Below, piece by piece: positions 1 through 7,342 of a DNA stretch of 7,342 nucleotides. Position 1 is the first letter of the stretch, and each line of letters begins with the position of its first letter. The stretch is from Gammaproteobacteria bacterium (GTDB lineage Bacteria > Pseudomonadota > Gammaproteobacteria > Chromatiales > Chromatiaceae). The notes beneath the pieces were generated by a model. It was not told the DNA's origin and searched no databases. It was given only the letters and a program-made list of their open reading frames with translations. The DNA is taken from the NCBI GenBank assembly GCA_019136395.1, contig JAGVUH010000426.1, positions 1 to 7,342 on the forward strand, read 5' to 3'. The translations under genes and the position numbers were made by a program.

Positions 1-889
1 CAGGGGCAGCATCAGCAGCCGCGGCGCGATGCCGGCGAGGTAGCTCGCCGCGCGCGCCGCTTCCCGGGGATCTGCCCAGTCTTCCCGCAGCAGCAGCTCC
101 GGAAACTCCTCCGCGTCCAGCCAGCGGCCGCCATAGGCCTCGCAGCGCTGGCCGGGCATGGTCTCCCGCGCCGCCAGGGTCATGCCGGACCCATCCGCCT
201 CCCGCCGGAACCACTGAACCCGGCCCGTCTGGCCCGCCCGCGCCCGGACCTGGGCCTCCAGGGCGGCGCGCTGCTCCTGATCCAAGGCCATCTCCTCCCC
301 CAGCGCGCAGGACCACCGTGGCGCGCGCCCCAGGGCCAGAGGTTCGGCGCTACTGACCGCCTCCAGCAAGGCGATCGGTTGCTGATCAGGGCTGGCGTCC
401 AGCAGCCAGCGCTCATAGCGGTCGCGCAGCGGGAAGGGGACCGCCGGCCGGGCAGCCAGGGCAGCGTCCACCAGATCCTGGCCGGCGGCCCGGGCTAGAT
501 CCCGGTCCACCGTCGGCGGGCTGGGGAAACGCGCCAGCCCCTCCCGCTCCGCCCAGACGCCGAAACGATAGAGGCTGAGCTGCTTGGTCGTCCCCAGGCT
601 GCCCCAGCCCACGGTGCGCTCCCCGTAGAGCTGGATCTCCCAGTTGACGCCGTCCGTGCTGATGGCCCGCCCCTGATCGCTCTCGATGACCTGGAGGACG
701 CCGAGAAAGGGATTGAGGCGGCGCCAACTGGTCGATGAGTTGATAGGCCGCGTCCTGCATCTCCGGAGGCATGACCTCGAAGAGGTACTCCAAATCATCC
801 AGGACGGGTTCGATCTCAGCACGGCGGGTCAGGTCCGGCAAGCGCCGGGCAACCTCGCGCATGAAGACATGGGGATCGGGCAGAGGCAT
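1..889 (-). CDS. Uncharacterised protein, C-terminus beyond window edge, with an apparent internal frameshift
   Basis: I do not recognise a function. Translation is well supported at ATG 889-887, with GGAG seven bases upstream. This frame gives a plausible helical, acidic N-terminus (MPLPDPHVFMREVARR, then EIEPVLDDLEYLFEVMPPEM and DAAYQLIDQL) to about 730, then turns into Gly/Pro/Arg-rich nonsense down to 413. From 720 to 1 another minus frame, shifted by +1, is open for 240 codons and reads like real protein (RLNPFLGVLQVIESDQGRA, STDGVNWEIQLYG, FGVWAEREGLARF). That second frame has no credible start nearby: its only upstream ATG (798-796) would add a Cys/Arg/Ser-rich stretch that looks out of frame. 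The simplest reading is one gene of at least 295 codons carrying an indel near 715-735, either genuine or a sequencing error. Alternatively these are two overlapping genes. No signal peptide or membrane segment is evident. It is transcribed divergently from carB. Confidence 0.7.
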
Positions 890-896
890 GCTGGGG

Positions 897-900
897 CTCC
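897..900 (-). promoter_or_regulatory. Ribosome binding site of the minus-strand uncharacterised gene
   Basis: GGAG on the minus strand lies seven bases before ATG 889-887. It supports that start, and therefore the first (N-terminal) of the two frames of the frameshifted gene. Confidence 0.55.
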
Positions 901-1106
901 AAAGTCAGGGCCAGTGAAGGGGCTGGTAGGACGGGCCAACGGGAGCCTCATTCTAACGGTCATGAGGCGGCAGGCCACACCCCTGAGAATGAAGGACATT
1001 CTTGTGACTTACACGCCAACCCCTTGCCGGGCACCAGACCGGCGGCTAACATCCTCGGCCCAACGCGCCTCCCCGGGTACCAGCAGCGCTTTTGATTGCG
1101 CTGGCA

Positions 1107-1162
1107 TCCCGCTGCGGTGCTTTCCGCGAGTCGCCAAGGCCAGTGGGAAGCACGCGACGGGA
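1107..1162 (+). promoter_or_regulatory. Long imperfect stem-loop in the carB leader
   Basis: Positions 1107-1125 can pair with 1145-1162. TCCCG pairs with CGGGA; three more pairs follow, next to one mismatch (1112/1157) and one bulged G (1116). GTGCTTTCC then pairs with GGGAAGCAC through one G-U. This makes about 17 pairs around a 19-base loop, ending about 105 bases before the carB ATG. No U-run follows, so it does not look like an intrinsic terminator. A structured leader affecting carB expression is possible, since pyrimidine genes are often controlled through their leaders, but chance pairing in GC-rich DNA cannot be excluded. Confidence 0.4.
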
Positions 1163-1267
1163 TCGGGCCACTCTCTCCCAGGGTCCGCCAACCCGGTCAT
1201 GCACCGCCTATCAACCCCCCTCGGCCCCCGCTCCAGGCGTCGGCTGCCACCCTCGGCGAAGTACCCC

Positions 1268-4468
<3,201 letters not shown>

Positions 4469-4507
4469 CATCGTCGTGCAACCCCGTCGACGACTGCTTT
4501 GAAGTAC

Positions 4508-4512
4508 AGGAG
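4508..4512 (+). promoter_or_regulatory. Ribosome binding site of the DUF2281-like antitoxin
   Basis: AGGAG lies six bases before ATG 4519. It favours this start over upstream in-frame alternatives that would overlap the end of carB. Confidence 0.6.
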
Positions 4513-4518
4513 ACACTC

Positions 4519-4755
4519 ATGCACGCCATCGAGATCGAAGCGGAGATTGATCGCAATCGAGAGATCCATCTCAAATTGCCCGCGGATATCAAGGCACGCA
4601 AGGCTCGTGTGGTGGTGTTGTACGAAGACCAGAAGGAACCATTGGCAGCGCAGCGAAAGCCGATTCGGCTCGGGCTATACCGCGGCCAAATCCAGATGAG
4701 CGATGATTTTGATACCCCATTGCCTGACGATTTTTGGCTCGGAGGCAACCCTTGA
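4519..4755 (+). CDS. VapB-type antitoxin, DUF2281-like
   Basis: This is a 78-residue acidic protein, likely the antitoxin that neutralises and autoregulates with the PIN toxin encoded next. The N-terminal half (IEIEAEIDRNREIHLKLP, then ARKARVVVLYED) reads as beta strands of the sort that open this family. The C-terminus carries the signature MSDDFDTPLPDDFWLG, which I recognise from DUF2281 antitoxins; in such pairs the C-terminal tail wraps the toxin. The start at ATG 4519 has a good ribosome site. The gene begins 50 bp after carB in the same direction, and its TGA overlaps the TTG start of the toxin. Composition is less GC-rich than carB, suggesting acquisition. The family call is from recall of the C-terminal motif; the antitoxin role rests mainly on the toxin neighbour. 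Confidence 0.85.
   Translation: MHAIEIEAEIDRNREIHLKLPADIKARKARVVVLYEDQKEPLAAQRKPIRLGLYRGQIQMSDDFDTPLPDDFWLGGNP
4741..4745 (+). promoter_or_regulatory. Ribosome binding site deciding the TTG start of the PIN toxin
   Basis: GGAGG lies six bases before TTG 4752, inside the last codons of the antitoxin gene. It supports TTG 4752 rather than the other in-frame TTG at 4734, which has no comparable site. Confidence 0.6.
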
Positions 4756-5138
4756 ATCTGCTGCTGGACACCCACGCCTTTATTTGGCTGAACAACTCAC
4801 CGGAGAAGCTGTCACCCCCCGTAAGGCAACGCTGCGAGCAAGGGACCGATCGGTTTTTCTTCAGCTTGGTTTCGGCCTGGGAGATGCAGATCAAGCAACA
4901 ACTGGGCAAACTGCATCTCCAGCCGGTCGCCGCTAAAATCATCGAAGCCAATCTCGCTGAAAATAATATCGCCTTGCTATCCATCACTCTGGATCACATA
5001 CAGCATTTGAACAGTCTGCCCCTGCGCCACCGAGACCCTTTCGATCGCTTGCTGATTGCTCAGGCGGCCATTGAAGGTATGACGCTGGTCAGCGCTGATC
5101 GGGTTTTCCAGGAGTATGAGATCGGCGTTTTCTGGTAA
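4752..5138 (+). CDS. VapC-type PIN-domain ribonuclease toxin
   Basis: This is a 128-residue single PIN domain. The family cuts RNA, commonly tRNA or rRNA, using a metal held by a cluster of acidic residues, and is inhibited by its cognate antitoxin. All expected acids are visible: Asp6 in LLLDTHAFIW, Glu44 in SAWEMQIK, Asp95 and Asp98 in HRDPFDRLLIAQA, and Asp116 in LVSADRVF. Length and motif spacing fit a complete, active-looking toxin of the subgroup that begins LLLDTHAFIW. TTG 4752 is chosen because it sits six bases after GGAGG and overlaps the antitoxin stop as TTGA, a translational coupling that lets the antitoxin be made first. Together the two genes form a compact type II module directly downstream of carB. 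No obvious terminator follows. Confidence 0.93.
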   Translation: MNLLLDTHAFIWLNNSPEKLSPPVRQRCEQGTDRFFFSLVSAWEMQIKQQLGKLHLQPVAAKIIEANLAENNIALLSITLDHIQHLNSLPLRHRDPFDRLLIAQAAIEGMTLVSADRVFQEYEIGVFW

Positions 5139-5173
5139 CCGGCAGCCCCGCCTAGGGGACATGGTCACCTAAC

Positions 5174-5211
5174 CTACCCGCGGCTGCTCGTGATTTGGTA
5201 ACCCATCGCCC
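5174..5211 (-). pseudogene. Possible remnant of a helicase C-terminal tail
   Basis: Read on the minus strand, this stretch encodes WAMGYQITSSRG and then a TAG stop. The helicase at 6879-7342 ends YRAMGYRIASNSS and TAA. A gapless DNA alignment of 5174-5211 with 6879-6916 matches at 26 of 38 positions by eye, with a core of 14 of 15, and the stop codons line up. A 14/15 match alone could arise by chance in a window this size; the matching frame and stop make shared ancestry more likely, but not certain. It abuts the carB-derived fragment. Confidence 0.35.
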
Positions 5212-5217
5212 ACCCCA

Positions 5218-5273
5218 TGGCGGACTCCTTCACCCTCGCCTGCCACAAGTCCCAGCAGGTGGCCAAGCAATAC
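5218..5273 (+). repeat. Diverged duplicate of an internal carB segment
   Basis: This 56-bp segment matches carB 3999-4054 (residues 912-929 plus the preceding two bases) at 50 of 56 positions, without gaps and in the same orientation. It encodes ADSFTLACHKSQQVAKQY against ADSFPLAFHKSQEAAKQY. Five codons differ, four of them changing the amino acid, as expected without purifying selection on this piece. Similarity stops abruptly on both sides. The source is the junction before the allosteric domain, not the carB 3' end, so this is not a simple target-site duplication of the gene tail. It lies about 750 bp downstream of carB, after the VapBC pair. Confidence 0.85.
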
Positions 5274-5325
5274 GTAGTAAAGCGCCTGTTAGCCGGCCCC
5301 CTCACTTGGCTTCAACAGCCAGCCC

Positions 5326-5330
5326 GGAGA
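5326..5330 (+). promoter_or_regulatory. Ribosome binding site of the small antitoxin-like gene
   Basis: GGAGA lies six bases before ATG 5337 but directly abuts ATG 5331. The spacing favours 5337 as the start. Confidence 0.5.
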
Positions 5331-5336
5331 ATGACG

Positions 5337-5540
5337 ATGCAACCCATCCGCCAGATTCTCGAAGACGCGCCTGAGTTCATCCCCGTGCCTGAGGGGCTGC
5401 GTAACCGTCGCGTCGAGATCATTCTCTGGCCGCTCGATCCGGCGTCGACCGAGACGGTCGAGCGCTTGACCGACTATGAGCGCGTCAAGGTGGACAGGAT
5501 CGAGATCCCATCCAGGGACGAGCGCCATTTCCGGCGCTAA
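5337..5540 (+). CDS. Small antitoxin-like protein upstream of a decayed PIN toxin
   Basis: The 67-residue product begins MQPIRQILEDAPEFIPVP and continues with a basic-hydrophobic strand (RNRRVEIILWPLD) and a charged C-terminus (VDRIEIPSRDERHFRR). I recognise this only generically as the type of small protein that precedes PIN toxins. The antitoxin call rests on that layout and on the PIN remnant starting right at its stop codon. ATG 5337 is preferred by its ribosome site. The frame is open upstream to ATG 5217, so a 107-residue version would fuse the carB-derived fragment to this protein; I regard that as accidental. The gene looks intact although its partner is broken, so it may be an orphan antitoxin or simply not yet decayed. 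Confidence 0.65.
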   Translation: MQPIRQILEDAPEFIPVPEGLRNRRVEIILWPLDPASTETVERLTDYERVKVDRIEIPSRDERHFRR

Positions 5541-5783
5541 GTTCGTCTATACCAACATCTGGGTGTCCGCCCACCAGCATCCCCGGCTGATCCCAGTTCG
5601 GCGCTGGCCTGGGCGTTCATTCATCGCGCGGCGGACATCGTCATCAGCGCCCAGGTTGTGGCCAAGTATTTCAACGTCATGCAGCGCAAGGAGCTGGAAT
5701 TATGCCTCCACCATGGAAGTTGCTGGGAATATGACGGCTTGAACGACCGCCTCATCTACCAGGAACTTGCCCTCTCCCCCTAG
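5539..5783 (+). pseudogene. Decayed VapC-type PIN toxin
   Basis: The start of the frame reads KFVYTNIWVSAHQH, the typical PIN opening (usually with DTNIW). Just after 5580 the readable frame shifts by one base and continues PADPSSALAWAFIHRAADI, then VISAQVVAKYFNVMQRK, to TAG 5781. Four defects are visible. There is no start codon for the first frame. The first catalytic Asp has become Tyr (TAT 5548-5550). The second conserved acid, normally Glu in a VVAEYF-like motif, is Lys (AAG 5664-5666). A single-base indel breaks the frame near 5581-5585. The C-terminal half with the later acidic residues is not recognisable. Each lost acid is one base away from Asp or Glu. It sits directly after the antitoxin-like gene, in the usual toxin position. 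The PIN assignment is from motif order; the inactivity is inferred. Confidence 0.75.
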
Positions 5784-5797
5784 TAGCCCTGCCGGCC

Positions 5798-5816
5798 TTG
5801 ATCACAAAACCGCCCA
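5798..5816. repeat. Left arm of the inverted repeat, inner part
   Basis: The full left arm is 5794-5816. It contains the palindrome TGATCA and ends in CCGCCCA. It pairs with 5897-5919 with two mismatches. Confidence 0.6.
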
Positions 5817-5896
5817 ATACCTCGACGAACCGGTGGATATTTGCCCTTTAAGTCCTTGTTCTGTTTTGTTACCCCCACCTCGGTTGGCCCCCAGGG

Positions 5897-5919
5897 TGGG
5901 CGGATTTATGATCAAGGCC
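5897..5919. repeat. Right arm of the inverted repeat
   Basis: This is the reverse complement of the left arm 5794-5816 except at two positions. A smaller hairpin, CCCACC at 5874-5879 with GGTGGG at 5895-5900, overlaps its inner edge. Confidence 0.6.
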
Positions 5920-5939
5920 ATCCCTGCCCACCCATAACG

Positions 5940-6011
5940 GACCTGTTGCGCGAGGAGGCCATGGAAGTCTGGAAGCAGTACCAGGCAAGGCCGGATAGGG
6001 TTCCTTATTGA
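5940..6011 (+). pseudogene. Possible C-terminal remnant of a small protein
   Basis: The plus frame ending at TGA 6009-6011 closes with DLLREEAMEVWKQYQARPDR and then VPY. This charged helical ending looks more protein-like than its surroundings. There is no supported start: an ATG at 5961 would leave 16 codons. Upstream in the same frame is the inverted-repeat element, which could have interrupted a gene. I do not recognise a family. The frame runs convergently into the HEPN gene, overlapping its stop codon by a few bases. Confidence 0.25.
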
Positions 6012-6388
6012 GCACGGGGACAGATGTAGAGGGCCTTTGCGGCATTGATAAAGGCATCCGCTTCGCGAATAGCCCGTTGGGCATCGGTTTCTGGAATCGA
6101 TGTAAGGGTGTAGTCCGCAACCAGACGCAGGTTTTGAAGACGCGCAAGCACCGCCCCGACCGATGGCTCTATCCGGTGTGATTTCACAAAGAGGCGGGAG
6201 AACTCGGCGATCAAGCCATTGTGAGTCTTCGGGCGAGGCAGCCCTTCGGCCTCCAGCAGACCCCACGCAGCATAGAAAACCACGTAATACGCTCGATCTG
6301 CGGCGGTTTCAGTATCACCCTGCTCCAGGGCATGCCTTGCAGCTGCCAAGGCCCGGTCTGCTTTCTCCAGCAGGGTATTTGTAGTCAC
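6005..6388 (-). CDS. HEPN-domain protein, UPF0332-like, probable toxin partner of the MNT protein
   Basis: This is a 127-residue all-helical protein. The features I see are an N-terminal helix (LLEKADRALAAARHALEQ), the aromatic segment ADRAYYVVFYAAWGLLEAEG at about residues 30-49, a KTHNGLIAEFSRLFV stretch after it, and a final helix (IREADAFINAAKALY). This order is what I know from UPF0332-type HEPN proteins that pair with MNT nucleotidyltransferases. HEPN partners are often RNases acting through an RX4-6H motif. Here that motif is not at its usual place near the C-terminus; RLFVKSH (Arg, five residues, His) fits the pattern but may be coincidental. GTG 6388-6386 overlaps the upstream TGA as GTGA and has GAGGGG eight bases before it, so translation is probably coupled. 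In related HepT-MntA pairs the nucleotidyltransferase silences the HEPN toxin by modifying it; applying that here is inference. Confidence 0.85.
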   Translation of the reverse strand: MTTNTLLEKADRALAAARHALEQGDTETAADRAYYVVFYAAWGLLEAEGLPRPKTHNGLIAEFSRLFVKSHRIEPSVGAVLARLQNLRLVADYTLTSIPETDAQRAIREADAFINAAKALYICPRAQ

Positions 6389-6786
6389 AGACGAATCCCC
6401 TCGGAAAACACAACGTCCAGGAGATGACCCGCACGCGCGCGGTCAGGCGCCTCCGGCGATCCCTGAAAGACCCAGGGTTGAATGAGTAGCCCGCGGTCGA
6501 GAAAGGTCAGATACGCATCGCCACTGATATCCATCTGGGCTCCAATGGGATCGGATACCGGCTCGATAAAGATGGCAAGGTCCGCATCACTGTCTTCGCG
6601 GAAATCCCCCCGCGCACGCGAGCCAAAGAGAATGAGCCCCCGCAGCCGATCACCATAGCGCGCGGACAGACGCCCGCGAAACCCTCTCAGAATGGCAAGT
6701 GCATGGGGGTCAGGAGTAGATTTTTTCCAAGACCCCGCATTTTCATCGGTCAATATCTCTGGACACATCACCTGATCGTTAGCCAT
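6385..6786 (-). CDS. MNT-type nucleotidyltransferase, probable antitoxin
   Basis: This 133-residue minimal nucleotidyltransferase belongs to the DNA polymerase beta fold. The active-site motif is intact: LILFGSRARGDFREDSDADL, with Gly55-Ser56 and the metal-binding Asp67 and Asp69. Before it come a variable N-terminus (about 25 residues) and a helix (ALAILRGFRGRLSARYGD). After it lies a region ending LLDVVFSEGIRL. In MntA-HepT systems such an enzyme transfers AMP to the HEPN toxin and blocks it; the same role is inferred here from the neighbour and the GTGA overlap. ATG 6786 has GGGAG nine bases upstream; ATG at codon 7 is an alternative. It is followed on the same strand by the HEPN gene and preceded by the helicase 92 bp away. 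A stand-alone MNT with another target is possible but less likely. Confidence 0.88.
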   Translation of the reverse strand: MANDQVMCPEILTDENAGSWKKSTPDPHALAILRGFRGRLSARYGDRLRGLILFGSRARGDFREDSDADLAIFIEPVSDPIGAQMDISGDAYLTFLDRGLLIQPWVFQGSPEAPDRARAGHLLDVVFSEGIRL

Positions 6787-6795
6787 GGTGGGTTA

Positions 6796-6800
6796 CTCCC
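6796..6800 (-). promoter_or_regulatory. Ribosome binding site of the MNT gene
   Basis: GGGAG on the minus strand lies nine bases before ATG 6786-6784. It supports this start over the in-frame ATG six codons later. Confidence 0.45.
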
Positions 6801-6878
6801 GGACTTGGCGAAGGAAAACAAGCAATCAATTGGTTACCAGTATCTGCCTGTCCATCGCTAGTCATGTTCAGCATAGTC

Positions 6879-7342
6879 TTAGCTGCTATTACTCGCTATA
6901 CGGTAGCCCATCGCCCGATAGCCGCGTTGGCGCTTTTCCCACATCCGGATCAGTGTAGGGTGGCCTGTATCCACAAAATCAATGATGCGGACCTTTGTTT
7001 TGCCGGCGTGCTCCCGGTGCAAGCGACCCGCGTATTGTTGGAGGGTCCCCCGCCAGGAGACTGGCATCGCCAGCACCAGGGTATCAAGCGGCGGGTGGTC
7101 GAAACCTTCCCCCACCAGCTTGCCGGTAGCCAGAAGAATCCTGGGCGCGTCTTCTGGCAGATTATCAAGCGCCGCGACCACAGCCGCCCGTTGGTTGCGG
7201 GACATACGTCCATGCAGCACAAAAGGTGAACCGCTCAGGCCATGTAAGGCGTTGCGGATGGCCTCAAGGTGTTCGGCGCGCTCTGTCAGCACCAGCACCT
7301 TGCCGCCCTCCGCAAAGGCGGCCATGACCTGATTAGCAATGG
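6879..7342 (-). CDS. Superfamily 2 helicase, C-terminal fragment (start beyond the right edge)
   Basis: The last 153 residues of a DEAD/DEAH-type helicase enter from the right edge; the open frame continues past 7342, so the Met at 7325 is internal. Visible RecA-like domain 2 motifs are KVLVLTERAEHLEAI (motif IV region), VLHGRMSRNQR, ILLATGKLVGEGFDHPPLDT (motif V region) and QYAGRLHRE (motif VI, with its arginine finger). The tail is IRMWEKRQRGYRAMGYRI. The combination MPVSWRGTLQQYAGRLHR plus the GYRAMGY ending resembles the helicase of TOTE-type conflict proteins and related defence helicases. That placement is from memory of the family, and only the full protein can settle it. It lies upstream of the MNT-HEPN pair on the same strand and stops 92 bp before it. 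Confidence 0.9.
   Translation of the reverse strand, partial: IANQVMAAFAEGGKVLVLTERAEHLEAIRNALHGLSGSPFVLHGRMSRNQRAAVVAALDNLPEDAPRILLATGKLVGEGFDHPPLDTLVLAMPVSWRGTLQQYAGRLHREHAGKTKVRIIDFVDTGHPTLIRMWEKRQRGYRAMGYRIASNSS

Larger units (their letters stand above)
890..1267. other. Divergent intergenic region upstream of carB
   Basis: This 378-bp stretch separates the minus-strand uncharacterised gene from carB. The carB frame stays open through it back to 686, but the residues show no CarB similarity and the composition is not protein-like, so I read it as leader and promoter DNA. I see no remnant of carA and no convincing sigma-70 promoter. It holds a long imperfect hairpin at 1107-1162 and two small ones: 985-1003, with a GAATG/CATTC core and AAGGA loop, and 1084-1103, with stem CAGCGC/GCGCTG. 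Confidence 0.6.
5794..5919. mobile_element. 126-bp element bounded by 23-bp inverted repeats (MITE-like)
   Basis: Positions 5794-5816 and the reverse complement of 5897-5919 agree at 21 of 23 bases (GGCCTTGATCA, a variable base, AAA, a variable base, CCGCCCA). The 80 bp between them encode nothing convincing and are AT-richer on the left. Outside the repeats, CCCTGCC occurs at 5787-5793, directly abutting the left arm, and at 5922-5928, two bases beyond the right arm. This could be an imperfect 7-bp target duplication or chance. The size and structure fit a miniature transposon lacking its own transposase. A large RNA hairpin or a regulatory palindrome is the alternative. No transposase with matching ends is in the window. 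Confidence 0.5.

Noticed and set aside
686..1267. N-terminal extension of CarB by 194 residues
   Set aside because: The frame is open but the residues do not resemble CarB, overlap the divergent gene, and ATG 1268 matches the normal start. The in-frame ATG at 1200 is also rejected.
4471..4493. Stem TCGTCG/CGACGA after carB as a terminator
   Set aside because: There are only six pairs around an 11-base loop and no clear T-run follows; a carB terminator is not supported.
4689..4730. Minus-strand reading AMGYQ resembling the helicase tail
   Set aside because: It is antisense to the conserved C-terminus of the DUF2281-like antitoxin and has no aligned stop, so it is a coincidence of coding sequence.
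5147..5159. CCCC...GGGG palindrome after the VapC-type gene as a terminator
   Set aside because: The stem is four bases and no T-run follows.
6864..7332. Plus-strand open frames opposite the helicase
   Set aside because: The helicase motifs lie clearly on the minus strand; the plus frames carry no domain and no ribosome site.

Overview
The window is GC-rich bacterial DNA with Shine-Dalgarno sites, overlapping gene ends and toxin-antitoxin style modules. The overall look fits a proteobacterium, possibly a gammaproteobacterium of the purple-sulfur type. That placement is an inference from composition and protein style only; no rRNA or other taxonomic marker is present.

Layout. (1) 1-889, minus: an uncharacterised protein running off the left edge. 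Its convincing N-terminal 55 or so codons and its convincing remainder lie in different frames, so it carries an apparent +1 frameshift near 715-735. (2) 890-1267: a gene-free divergent leader with a long imperfect hairpin at 1107-1162. (3) 1268-4468, plus: complete carB, the large subunit of carbamoyl-phosphate synthase, without carA directly beside it. (4) 4519-5138, plus: a compact VapBC-type toxin-antitoxin pair (DUF2281-like antitoxin, PIN-domain toxin) with a TTGA stop/start overlap. (5) 5139-6011: a scrap zone. It holds a possible helicase-tail remnant (minus), a 56-bp diverged copy of an internal carB segment, an apparently intact small antitoxin-like gene and its decayed PIN partner. 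It also holds a 126-bp element bounded by 23-bp inverted repeats and a possible C-terminal coding remnant. (6) 6005-6786, minus: an MNT nucleotidyltransferase and a HEPN (UPF0332-like) protein, overlapping by GTGA. (7) 6879-7342, minus: the C-terminal part of a superfamily 2 helicase entering from the right edge, probably of the type seen in TOTE-like conflict proteins.

Interpretation. carB is the only clear housekeeping gene. From 4469 rightwards the DNA is less GC-rich and consists of toxin-antitoxin modules, remnants, repeats and a defence-style helicase, as expected of a small accessory or defence island next to carB. The helicase, MNT and HEPN genes are collinear on the minus strand, so they could be one transcription unit or successive additions. 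I see no clearly new system. The features most worth a second look are the duplicated carB fragment, the toxin that lost two catalytic acids beside an intact antitoxin, the 126-bp inverted-repeat element, and the helicase-MNT-HEPN arrangement.
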